Assembly: GCF_022458985.1 (NCBI RefSeq)
Contig: NC_061781.1
Span: forward strand, 6,621,501 to 6,685,500
DNA length: 64,000 bases
Source of the DNA: Mugil cephalus
Taxonomy: Eukaryota; Chordata; Actinopteri; Mugiliformes; Mugilidae
Reading direction: 5' to 3'
The position numbers were made by a program, and so were the translations under genes. The notes beneath the pieces are model-generated. The model worked only from the letters and a program-made list of their open reading frames with translations, was not told the origin of the DNA and ran no database searches. How positions within the stretch are numbered: position 1 is the stretch's first letter; the number at the start of each line of letters is the position of its first letter. Shown one piece after another: positions 12,229 to 24,300 of this stretch.

Positions 12229-14791
12229 GGGTCTGATGCAGTCCACAGACTGGAAGAATCTTACTCATTCTGGACCACAGAATTTTCCGCTTGGCTGAAT
12301 CATATCTCATCTGAATGGAATTCAGGGCTGTTTTTGATGGGTGGAGATCCCGCTGTGATCGTAAGGAAACACTATATGGCGTCAAGCAATGCTTCTATAT
12401 AGACCATTAATAAATACGTGAATTGACTCTTTCATGGTTTGACTAACCTTGTGTACTTACTAGCTTTTAACTGCATCTCGTGGTCTTCATAAGCAGGTGG
12501 AGCTGGGTCACAGGAGAACTGTGTTTAAGTTCTTTTAGAAACTGAATATTGTTAATTAAATTATACTCAGTGTATAATCACTTTTAACTAAGAATGTTAT
12601 TTGGCTACCTGTAGAGTGGATCCTCTTCCACATTTCATTTCATTTTCATTCATTAGTATTTGTATTTCTTTGTCTGTATTTGTATTTCTTTTCAATTGTT
12701 CTGTTGTTTTAATTTCACTGGTCATTATTTGTTTCAGTTTTTGGTCTGGTACAATACGTGGGCCGTGTGATTGAGGTCAGGAAACGTGTCTGACCTCTGA
12801 AACACTGAAGTGCTTCCTTTGGACATGGGAATAAAGTAAAAAGAAACAGAATTAACTGATCTGCATCTAATCTGCCAGTTTTTTTATGTCCAAAAATCTG
12901 CTTGTCCAGTTTACCTTAGCTGTTTCTCCTCATTAATTTCCATAATAAGTGGGCAGCCCCTGGTAATTTACTGTGACCAAAACCCCCCAAAGCAGAAAGT
13001 TATTAGCCATATATTGCCCTTATGACTAAAGTCTAGGTCCCACCACTGGGTTGCTTCATAATTGTTTCCTAAGGGCTCTATTAGTGGCAGTAAAAGTGAA
13101 TGTGCAATAGGAGAATGGGAGGGTTGTTGACTCCCTTTGCCTGGTTTAAACATCTAACTAGCACCTGGAGCAGCAACTGTGTCCGGTTGAGAGGAAACCT
13201 TAGCCTATGACGAACTACAATGTTGTAAAAATAATCTAGCCACTCTACATCACCCGCTTTGCTGATGCTACACTGGCACATCTGAGGAGTAAAACAATGG
13301 CTATAAATGTACCTGACATGAATTCCTTAGCAACATCAGTCTTAACAGTGAATGAAAGGACTGAATTAAAACTCCATATTATGCTGAAACTTGATGACTG
13401 ACCCACTTAATAATAAAATAATAAGCTGAGATAACGTTGCCTCTCAACTGTACTTTTTGTTTAGCATCATTTAGCAAAGGGCTACGGTTGCATTACATTG
13501 CACTACAGCATTCTCATTGTAAGCATGTTAGCACAACCTGTCTGTGCTTTAGTACTGGTGACATGCATTAGCACTAGTGAACATGTCTAAAAAACATAAC
13601 ACTGGTGACATACAGAGATAGGTATGAGCGATCCGAGCTCACCTTACGGCTCTCCCCTGTATTTCAACATGAAATACGCAAATTCAGTAATTTTGATGAT
13701 AACAATGATTAAAACGATTGGAATCATTACATCTGTAGCACAGATCAGCTGTAAACTATTAATATTTATTTTATGATTATTTGTTTTTGCTAGCAAGGCT
13801 CTAGGAGGGATGTTTGTGTGTTAGATGGATATTGTCATATTAGAGTGAAGCCACACAGAATAAGTGTAAATCATTTTACACAAAAATCAATTCTCTCTGA
13901 GAGAGATGAGCTACATAAAGACCTTAATACAAAAAATACATGAAGTAAGATGTCACAATTAAAACCCTGGTGAAAATGTAGGAATAGAGATGTATAAAAA
14001 GAACCTCTCTAAAGAGCTGCGGTGATTCATTTATGAAAAATTAGACTTTTATACAAGTAGCTTTAAATGTGCAGTGAGTCACGATAAAACACAGCATGCT
14101 CATTTTAGCTCGAAATTCAACACGTAACTACAATTTGTCTTGAAGCAGATATTCATAAAGCAGTACAAATGTTTTTGACATAAATAATTCAGAATAAATA
14201 AACAAACAAACAAATAAATAAATAAACAAATAATAGCCGAGAGGGGTTGCACATGAAAAAAACAAAAAAAAAAACACACAACCAGCCTTACTGCCATCTC
14301 TCCACACAGCACCTGACATGCGAAAACATGTTGCACTGATCTGCTTCTCACGCCCATGGTCTCATTTACATGATCATGGCTCTTTTTAACACGTCGACTC
14401 GCAGCCTAATGAGCGGGAGTCCAGAAAACACTTCAGAGCTACATGCAGAAGTATGAGTCCTCAGCAAGTCCATTCAGTCTCATGCCAAGGTGCCCCTCTG
14501 TGACAAGTGCCATGAATTTGGGAAAACAATGCCAGGACCTCCCCTGCCCCAGCAACAATAGCTCTCAATTATCAGTCAACAATAAATTAGAATATAAAAA
14601 AGCCTCCGAGGACAGGGTTCGAAAGAGTTGAGAAAGCCTGAGGTGTGTGACCTGGTGAGAAGTCTGCAGATGTCGGTCGGCAGGCTCTGCCGCGCCCGCC
14701 GGCCTGTCTTTGACATGTAGAGGAGGGAGGAACAAACCTGCACCACCTCCCTGCAACAGTCTCCTCGTCTGGGGTGCCCAGTGTTTTTCAG

Positions 14792-16249
14792 CTAATCCCA
14801 CTTTATCCAAGAGAGGCGGGCTGTCAAATCTGAGAAAGGGGCGCAAAGGGGCAGAGAGAGACAAAAGCAGGACAAACACATAAGTTTCGATACATTTTAA
14901 TGACTGTTTAACAAGTCCTAGGGTCTGGGCCCAGTGATTGGGGGCACACTTACTCCTGAAAAGAGGCTTCAGAGCAGATTCCCACAGAATTAGTTAAGCG
15001 AATGGAGGCAGTAAGAATACAAGTGCTTGTTTTTTGATAAAAGTGAGGCTCATTTAAGGGCAAATGCCCCGGAGGAACCCACCTGGGGAGAAAAACTCTG
15101 CACCGAACACACAGAGAGCTGCTTGAAGTGACATCTGCTTTGTGGGATTATAGTGATTAGCTAACAATTCATATTTTCTGTGCACTGATGACATTATAAA
15201 TAGTTGTCAAAAGTCTTTCTGTAAGAATAGGTTCCAGACTGCAAATGGTTCTTTCTACTGTGGGTTATGTAAATGTCGGCATGTGCCAGCCGTATCTAAA
15301 TAACCAGCACACATCAAATTGAGGCTTTAAAGGCTATACTTTACACTTTTTGTTTGTATGTGTTTATGTGCATATTTCACACACAAGTGAACTTGAAGTA
15401 TAAATAATATTAAGGTGCTCTTATAGCCCACCTATGGTATTTTTAAAAACTGTGCAGACGTGTTCAGCTAAGTCGTGCAAAAGGTTGTAATAATAATGGA
15501 ATAAATCATTTCTTGTTAATGTCATTGTTTAAATTCTGTCTCTCAGCACATTTAAATTGGACTGTCAGGAAGATTTTATTTGGTTGCACCTGTTGTTTAA
15601 GATTCAGCCGTTTGCTTGGCCAGTGACTATTTCATGATGTTGATGAGCTAATGACAGTGATTATCTCACCACTTGTGTTCCAAATAGCGTTGGTTTGATT
15701 CTTGTAGCCGTTCTTCATGCACTCGTCCACGTAGGACTTGGGGTCGCAGCCAGACATGAGGATCTCTCTCAGCAGGGCGATGTAGGCTATGGCCAGCCTC
15801 AGCGTGTCTATCTTGGACAGCCGCTTCTCGTAGGGAAACGTCGGTACGTGGCAGCGGAGCTCCTCGAAGGCGGAATTGATGCTCAGCATCCTCTTCCTCT
15901 CCCGGATGTTGGCTGCGTGCCGCTGCACCTTGTACGGGGGATGCGACAACATCCGCCGCGCTCTGCGCCTGGTCACCTCCAGGGGCTCGTCCACAGAGGA
16001 GCTCTCACCTTCAGCGCAGACGCCCGCCCCCGGAGACTGCACGTCGAGGTCGGTGAAGGTCAGCTGTGCGTCCGGAAACATGGACTGACAGCCAAAGGAG
16101 GACCAAGGGGAGAGCTGGCCGTTGGCTGAGGTGCAGTCCAGCAGGAAGGCATCCAGTTGAGTCTGGAACTGAATGTTTTGATCCATCTGTCCCCAAAATG
16201 CAAAATCCGTGGTACCATCTTGGTCGAGGTCAAAGAATATGTCTTCCAT
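14792..16249 (-). CDS. PTF/Fer-family bHLH factor, two exons (Ptf1a/Ferd3l-like)
   Basis: Coding exons 16249-15670 (193 codons plus 1 nt) and 14829-14792 (38 nt) join to 205 aa. The donor is G/GTGAGA at 15670/15669; the acceptor is a long pyrimidine tract ending CTTTCTCAG at 14830. Without splicing the frame would run 12 codons into the intron. Seen: an acidic, aromatic N-terminus ([20 protein letters not shown]); an Arg-rich stretch at 94-99; bHLH at about 109-163, with basic region [13 protein letters not shown] and helix 2 [18 protein letters not shown]. The HLH is intermediate between Ptf1a ([11 protein letters not shown]) and Ferd3l ([10 protein letters not shown]). The tail after the splice is [12 protein letters not shown]. 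It should be a nuclear E-box-binding, E-protein-pairing factor; neural or endodermal patterning is suggested by relatives only. Twist1 is linked to Ferd3l in human, so this may be a Ferd3l ohnolog or a Fer2-type gene lost in mammals. Orthology is unsettled, hence no symbol. Confidence 0.88.
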
Positions 16250-16422
16250 ATTAAAAATAATTAAACAAACAAAAAAATGCGATATTTATTTTCCTGACGA
16301 GGAGAATAAACTATGGAGGTTTTCTGGAGGAGCAGACGACAGAGTACTTGGAGTTTACCGGAGAAACTGATGAACCTGCGCGAATCTCTGCTGTGTGACA
16401 GCCTCATGGGCACATCTCCTGG

Positions 16423-16430
16423 ATTAAATA
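16423..16430 (-). promoter_or_regulatory. TATA-like box of the PTF/Fer-like bHLH gene
   Basis: The minus strand reads TATTTAAT about 175 nt upstream of the start codon. A start site about 25-30 nt further would give a 5'UTR near 150 nt. The placement suits a tissue-restricted, TATA-driven gene, but is not proven. Confidence 0.35.
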
Positions 16431-17265
16431 CTTCTGGGCCTCCACGTTGCTCGGCGGGTCGCTCTGGCCAATTCTAAAGGCTGAAAGGAAGCTCTTAAGA
16501 AGCCCTTACCCCTCCTTGTGGATAGTTCATTGCTTTAAAAAACAATTACAAAGGGGATCAGTAGATCTCCAAACGACAAAAAGCGGGGAAAACACGTGTC
16601 CAATTATAAACTTCCCCCAAGTAGTCCCGCTAATATTGACAAAAACACTTAGCAGACATTGAAGGGATTGTGCCGAGCATTATGGCGCAGCAGGCCATGC
16701 AAGCCCGGTGGCCTCTGAATGGGACTGTTTCACCAATAAGCTCAGTTGACAACAAACTGTCACAAACACATGAACGCTCTTTGTTAGTCCAAAATGTAAC
16801 GAGATTTTAATGTAAAGGAGTTTTTTTTATGTGTTCGCTTTGGCTCTGGTTTTATTCTGGTGTCCACATATTTTTACGCACTGAACTTAGATCCCAAACA
16901 GACCTACAAGATGTAAAATATTCCAACAGTATCGCCACAATGCGTCCCACATAATTTGGGTCTAGGAGCCACATTAATACGTTCCTAATTTGCAAATGAT
17001 ACGACTGACTAAATGGCAAACCGTGGAGAGGACGCACGCTGTAATTACGCTGGGGTTAATCAAATAAGCGAGCTCTTTTCTTCGAGGTTGGATGGAGGGC
17101 AGCGCGGGGATGAACTTTAATTCAACAAGGCTGTATGTTTGCTAACACGTGGTTTTGATTTGACAAAGTCCTTCAGGACGCTAATTTAAAGGGAATCTGC
17201 TTGTTGCAGTAAACACAAGCGGCATGAGGTCTTTCCGTGCGGCGAGAGACTTTATCAGGAGGCAG

Positions 17266-17377
17266 CAGCTGATTTAACCAGAATTATCCAGACGACTAAC
17301 AATGCAACAGGTGAAGCTTGCGCCTGGCAGATGTTGGCAGAGCCAAGCGTTTAAGCCTGACAGGTGACTGACAGTTG
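17266..17377. promoter_or_regulatory. Cluster of five E-boxes
   Basis: CAGCTG (17266), CAGGTG (17308), CAGATG (17328), CAGGTG (17361) and CAGTTG (17372) fall within 112 bp, about 1 kb upstream of the PTF/Fer-like bHLH start. bHLH dimers bind CANNTG, so this is a candidate auto- or cross-regulatory enhancer. Random expectation for CANNTG is about one per 256 bp. Confidence 0.4.
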
Positions 17378-19592
17378 CATTTTAAATAACACTGAAGTGC
17401 TTCGAAATTAAACCCAGGGCTATTGGCAGAAAATATGTGGCCTAATGTGAAAGCATTTTTGTATCATTAGCTGGTCGATTAACTGCAGGATTGTAACTGA
17501 AAGTCCAGCAATGCACGTTTCGTTGTTGGTCCTATTTCTTATTATTTTCGTGCACTGATCCGAGTTTATTGAGCTGCTAAAATTATGTATTTTTTATTAT
17601 ATTTTTTAAGATACAATACCAGTTAAAAATAGAAGTTTACAATAAAGAGATTTCTGCTTAGATGGAAGGAGGAATACAGGCCACAATCCAATCAGCAATC
17701 ATCTTTAGTGAGTTTGATTTGATTCCCCTCCGGTATTTGTCTCAGGAAGCAACGTTGTTCTTATTTTCCAAGGGATTGAGTTACACTAGTTAATGAACGT
17801 ACAGTTCCAGTGTTGCTCTAACCCTCCCCCCTCCCGCACATCAACTCACCCATGGCACACGAGGAATTTGAAAGGACGACATTTTGATTAATGGGGGCGT
17901 TGTTATCGTGGCCAGCTTCCTAATTTAACTCCGCCGATTAACAGCATAAACCCGTCTGCAGCGTAAATCACATACGAATGAGGAAATGCACGGTTCCAAT
18001 TAATACGTCATCTTCATATTTCTAATCCCCGGATGCCATCTAGTACTTGTTAGGGGCTTAAACGTCTAATGGAGATAATAAAATTAACGACTATGGAACA
18101 AATGTATTCGCCTGTGGTATGGCGCAGTTTAATATGTATTAAATGATACCAGATATAAACAGAAATTGCGGCCCTTAATTAGAAGTGTGATATTATAATC
18201 TATCAGGAGGTCCAAACACAAAAATCGGAGCTTTCAGATTTTATTTATTTATTTATTGCTGGATTGTGCGTAAAATAAAATTTCGCTGTTAGGCTCAGGT
18301 GGACACGCTTTCTTTTTTGCAGCTCATCGGACTGCCTGAGCAGTAAAACCGTGTGATTTTTTGGCTTTCCAATTTAAGAAAGCACAGCAGACGGTCCACA
18401 TTGAGAGGTGCGGGGCCTGTCAGGACCTTCTGCCGTTCTGTCAGCAGCATCTCTCCCCCAGCTGACGGTCCCGCTCTGGACCCGCTGAAGAGACGCGCCT
18501 GTCAGATTCAGATCCGCCTTATTGTTTATACGCGGATACAAGAGGCCGCGGGGGCCTTAAAAGGACGAAAGACAGCAATGCTTTTGAAAAACCGTAAAAA
18601 ACAAAAACGAAAAAAAAAAATGCAATATCCTCACTATCAAGGCATCTGCTGGTTTCTAACAAACAGTATGTGTCGGGAATCGAGAAATGTTACACTTTGC
18701 TCTTTAAACACAGTAATTAAATCCCTTTCCGTGTGTGGTGACTTTATTCACTGACATGCAGGTTAGGCTGGAGCTCAGATGAGCCTTTCCGACGATTTTG
18801 CTGTAAAATCCCTTCCACTGCTTCCAGCCCAGAGGGAACCGGACAACCTGGAAAAGTCAAGTGCGCCTTGGACTCTGCGCAAGGCCACATGCTCGCAATT
18901 AGGGCTGCGGTTTTGAAGCCGTTTCCCACCTGGGAGTTGGTGTGTGGAAAACAAGGAAGTTAATGAAACTGCGAATCAAACACACATCAGGATTGATCCA
19001 CACCTGCGCTTTCATGTCCTTTCTATTGTTATAATTTTTAATCAGTGACATATTTTGTGGGGTTAATGCTGGACACTGTTAGCTCATAGAGCGGTTGTGT
19101 CATTTCCTACAAATGATCTGTGTTTCTAAGCTCTGACGGGGTTTTAGAAATCAGTGCCAAAGTGCCCCCCACCCCCATTTCTTGCTTTCTGTATCTTTCC
19201 TATAAATGTCTTTAACACGGTATGACCAGATTTACTGTATGTCCCTGCTGCGTAATACACAAACCCACAAAGTTGTGAACAGCAGAAATGTTTTGACCAC
19301 TCGCCATCAATGCAAAAACAAAAAGAAAGATTAACATTTCATGGCTGTGTTCAGTGACGCACATCTTGTTTGTTTGGGTACAGGGACGATAGCATCTTTG
19401 TCCTGAAAAACCTCTGTCTTGGCTGCTATGAGAGAATGGCATAGCAGCCAAGTGTAATCTTCAGCGCTGACCACAAACAGCTCTTTGATCCGCGCTGGGA
19501 CCGAGCCATTACAGTGTCACGGCACATTGAAGTGATAACTCAGAGCAGAAGTTAGCCTTGACCACAGATTAGGATTCAGATAGCTCCGGGCC

Positions 19593-19610
19593 TTTACCTT
19601 TAAAGGTAAA
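19593..19610. repeat. 18-bp perfect palindrome
   Basis: TTTACCTTTAAAGGTAAA reads the same on both strands with no loop. No gene overlaps it. Confidence 0.8.
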
Positions 19611-21322
19611 CTACAATCAGCATTAATGCAATGAACAGTATGCGGCGGGCATCAAAGTGCATGCCAGCCAACTGAATGAAAATAATGCAGGAAATGCCTT
19701 GACTGATTGCGTGCAAGTCTCACTCGCATGTGAAGTATGTAAGGACTTGCGGTGGCATTCTTTTCTTGCGTAAACTCTTAGAGCATCTTTGGGGCAAGAG
19801 CAGCGCTTTGTGCATGTGACCCTGCGCACGAGATATTTGAGCGAACTGTACCATCAAAACAAACCCAGGTCCTTATACAAAACCTGCCAACAATGCATCA
19901 GATTCTTGAAGTTAAGAAGCAGCAAACTGGCTCTGTGCCATTCTTGTCTGCATTTCAGGTCCAGGTCTGGAAAAAGCATCATAGTCGTAAAGTGGGCCTT
20001 AAGCAAACACCCCTCCAGGGGCACCACCCCTCTACCTTGACTTTTGGGAGCCTGAAGCTGGAACTCAGCCCCTAGCTTGATAAAAACACTTTTTTTTTCA
20101 CAGTAAGGGTGTGTGTACACTGCGTGACACCAGGTGGTATTTAGATAATGTAAGTTCATATGTGTGCACGGCGTATCATTATGTTCCCCCCTTTGCTGCA
20201 CCATTATTCATTAATCAAGTATGTGCATCCAGTTTTAGACTTTCATTGTAGCCCTATGTGAAATGTATGATAGGTCACAGAGCCCATGGGAGACACTGAT
20301 ACCGGAGAATACGTCATCGGTCAGGAGTGACACCCGCAGTAAACCAGGGGCCAGTATTGTCTTAATATTGTCACTCCCTTTTTAAACTGTCTGACTACAA
20401 AGCGATAATTTATTGTCAGACACAATGTTCATTTTCTTCGTTGTTATTGCAAGTATTCAACATCCTAAATTGTTTTAACATATTTCCGCAACCCAAGGAC
20501 AATGAAACTCGCTCAACCAGCAAAAAGGACAGTTGAACTTTCAGACCCAATAAGAACCATCAAAAGAAAAGCACCAAGACTGCAGTCACATGATATTTCC
20601 ATGACAGGCGTAGAGTAGTGGGGAGGTTAGAGAGGCCCTTTTCACTTGAACGGATACACAGAAACACCGACGCTGTGTTAAGTTTATACCCATATTTGCG
20701 CCAAATGGCAACAGCAAGATACAACCAAGAAAATTAAGGCCAGTATTTGAGGACAACAATCCAGTACCACAGTTGACACAACTTCAGATGAAAAGTGAAA
20801 CCAGTGCCAAAAACTGCAGTTCCTCAAATGGCCACTTGAGGAGAACTTGAGGTTCCTTAAGTGAGTTGATCTCCATAAACCTCAGTGTTAAATTTACATA
20901 AAGTTGTAGTCCCTATAGCTAAATTCCCCACTCATGGCAACTACACAGGGGAAATTTTTCATGGCTGGCTCCTGAGTGACAGGTCGGTGCCAACACATGT
21001 TATTAGCCGTATACCTAGGCAGCTCTCCTGGCTAACTGGGCTCTACTTATGATCCACCCCTTTTCCCAAAATAAACAAAGAGTAGGAGTGAGGCACTGCC
21101 AAGGTGGCAACAACCGGAGCTACGCTGCTGAGCTTCAAAACTGACCTCCAGGAACACAATGAGTGGCATCATGTCCGTAATACCCACAGGTGTACTCACC
21201 CTACCCATGCCTCCAAGAGAGAGCTCAAGTCTACTTGAGTACAAATATAGAAAGGTCAGAGGGGAGACATGTCTATTGATGGAGTCGTCAGATGAGGTAA
21301 TTACCTATGCCAGAATAGTAGC

Positions 21323-21357
21323 CTATATTCCACCACTGAACAAGTGGTGGAATATAG
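21323..21357. repeat. Perfect 15-bp inverted repeat with 5-nt loop
   Basis: CTATATTCCACCACT at 21323-21337 is the exact reverse complement of 21343-21357, separated by GAACA. Confidence 0.9.
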
Positions 21358-24300
21358 TTAAATTGAACTCATATAGACTTTCAACTATTAATCAAGTGCT
21401 GCCCTGACAGTTACTTCTAAAATGGTTATTTGTATAGATCGACAGGCTTTACAGAACTAACGGACCAACTGGTGATGATTTCTAGCCCTGGCGATTTTGT
21501 TGTGTAACCCGCAGGTATCATTTACGGGGGTCGCCTTTGCTGAAACCAGATGTTAATGTGCTCCTCCTGCAACTCTCCACTTCCTCGGAACAAAACATTA
21601 TCAGGTCCATGGAGACACACATACACACTCAGACAGAGGCCTGATACTCAGGAGATGGTCTTAACAGGCACAGGGGCGTCTTAGGTCACAGCAGAGACAT
21701 GCCAGTGGACACACTGCCCCTAAAGACCAGCTGCTAGCTTTGTTGAACTCCCGTTGTCTTCCTCTCTTTTTGTCCTGACCCTGTTGTCCAGGTCAGCGAA
21801 GTGTTGCACATTCTCCCAGCTTGATTAAGATAATGAAAGAAATATTTGCCTGTTCAGTCTTTTCTGCTCAGGGTTGGAGTGGCTTTGGATTTGATTTAGA
21901 GCTGAAAAGGAACTCTGTCACTTAGGACATTCACACTCTGGACAACAACTGTTTTCACAGATCAAGTGGTGGATAGGATATAGTGTTCGAAGGAGGCCAG
22001 TGAAAGAGAATGTCCTGTGGCTGAACTGAGGATAGAGAACGCTGAGGGTAAATGCGATGTTGAATGCCCAGTGTCTGAAGAGACAAAGCACAGAATGCAA
22101 ATAGGGAGCATCTCTAATGTCGCTCTATAGGAAATGTGGTGATTATCTGATCATCCAATTATCTCTTTTCTTCTGTTCTAAAGAATGCTTTCCTCCTGGT
22201 GACAGATGCTCTGTGTCTGTGATGGGACTGATACTTCTCTCAGTGTAAGACGAATGTGATAAGTACGACTGCTGTCTGCTGCAGTAACGATTGTGTAGAA
22301 TGTATTCTAAAAATCATGTTTCCTTAAATGTATATACGTTAACCAGAGACTTTATGAAGTCAAGTAAGATAAAGAAGTAGTAATGGAAATAATGTCATAA
22401 AGCACAACAAACATTCTTATTCTCTCATGTCTTGTCCAGAACCTTATTATTTTATTATAAAATTTGAAATTGAAAAGGAGGGACTTATAATTAATGCTAA
22501 TTCCGCAACTGCACATTAACACAGACAAAACTGGAAATATAAAAATAAAAATAGGTAAAAACTGGTGAATGTCATTATTTGACTGGCAAGGCCAACATTG
22601 TTAGCATCTCTGTGAGTCCGTACGTAGCTACAGCGGAGCTTTGAGCTGTATGCTAACATCAGTATACACCACAGATTCCACCCTCCTGAGACCCTGCGTC
22701 CTCATATGGGGACGTAAAGTTTTAGGTTTTATCGCAGCTTGTTCTGCTTTATTTAAACCCGTTGTCCTCATTAGCAGACCCTTTAGTCTGCCACCTAGTG
22801 GTAGCAAAGGGTCAATACGCTAGTCGTGTAAAAACGTGATAGTGGATTCATTCTACAGACGATTACAGGACAAAAGTGGACGAGGTAGAAAACATCATTG
22901 AATTTTATTGTTGAAATGTATGTATTTATTGTTGTTAACGTTTCTAGTTTGATATGATTTGCAAATTTAACAAATTTTATCGATAGCAACGAGCTACAAT
23001 GTTGCTAATTAGTAAGCACTCATTTTTGAGGACATTGGGTCTTCATTGTTCTGTCTTTGCTCAGTCATGTTCAATTATTAAAATAAACAGTTTTATATTT
23101 TGTCACACATTGGATTACTTTATCATAATATACATAATGTAATAATTCCAGTGTCCACATATGAGGATGTGGTTTGATTGTTTTAAAAACTACTATTTCG
23201 TGTTCAAAGATGCTTAGTTTTTATGCATCTTAGATCCTACTAATCCCAAATACCTTGGAGAAATTAAAAACACAGACCAAATAAAAGCAAATAAAAGGGT
23301 CTCAGGAGGTTAAGGCTTATTTAGGGTACTATGGGACATAGATGACATAACTTATGCACGTAACCTACTTCAGTGTGAGCCATTCATATTTGTGCGCTCC
23401 TCAGTCTGGCTCGCTCTGAAAAAACATCACCCAAACATTACTCGGTGCTGTGTCTTTTTTTGGCAGTCGGGTTATTTTTTGTTTCTCCTTCACTTTCAAC
23501 ATAATTTCACAGAAAACGGGTCTTTCAAATATTTGTATCTCTGAACCTCCTCAGTTAACCATTCCTTGATGTGTTCCATCTTTATTGATCCAAACAAATC
23601 AATTCAAAAATTGTGGAGATGGAGAAGCAGCCAGAAATATTTATGACCTCCACAGAGCTCGTGCACCTACCGCAAAGATTCATGTCAGGCTTTGGCATTA
23701 GGGTCTGCGTAAGCTCTGTGAAGAGTCTGGGCTGTCACAGTAGCTACGGTCAAATTTATCTTGAAGCCCAGGCCGCCTATGACAGTAACAATGTTTTTAC
23801 TCTGTTTTTCATATTCACTATTTAAGATTAGATCGGTAGCATGTTAACATCTGCCAGTGAGAACTAATATTAAAGTACTCTGAAGCTGAGTGAAATGTCA
23901 TTAGTTTTTTATGATGACAAACCACAGTATGAAACAAATGAATAGAGCAGTTATTACTTCACCTTGGGTATGAATGTGTGCAAAAAACATCTCTACAACT
24001 CCAAATTCCTCTTGACGGGTTAATCAGCTTTATAATAGTTCATTTTTTGGAGACCTTGGGTAGCTGAACCACATGTTATGACAATCTTTCCAAATGGTGC
24101 TTGGAACAGAGTGGTGGGATCATTGTGGTGGGACCAAAAGATTTGCTTCTGAATCCATTACACACTACCGACTGTGTCCAAAAACAAATACAATATTTTG
24201 ACTGCTTTTTTAGATCTCCCCTTTGTTGCCTGCACTCATGGCCCTGACTCAAACCCTTAGCGGTGTCCTTTCACATTCATTGAGGATTCGGCAGCGTATA

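Larger units (their letters stand above)
4530..14791. other. Intergenic, twist2 upstream / bHLH gene downstream
   Basis: About 10 kb with no supported gene. It holds the proximal twist2 upstream region (a relatively GC-balanced stretch, 5160-5660), a GCAC/GCAA tandem repeat (7308-7355), GT-rich runs (7738-7880), A-tails near 11450 and 11620, and a 26-base A-tail preceded by AATAAA (12185-12228). Open frames of up to about 106 codons (for example 6370-6690 minus, 7207-7521 plus, 8315-8629 plus) show no domain, sit among stops in the other frames, and are treated as chance. Confidence 0.6.

Noticed and set aside
15632..15669. Read-through C-terminus of the bHLH exon
   Set aside because: A consensus donor at 15669 and an in-phase downstream exon give a better protein end.
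15695..16129. 144-codon plus-strand frame
   Set aside because: Antisense shadow of the bHLH exon.
18353..18754. 133-codon plus-strand frame
   Set aside because: Lysine stretch comes from an A-run; no domain or conserved motif seen.
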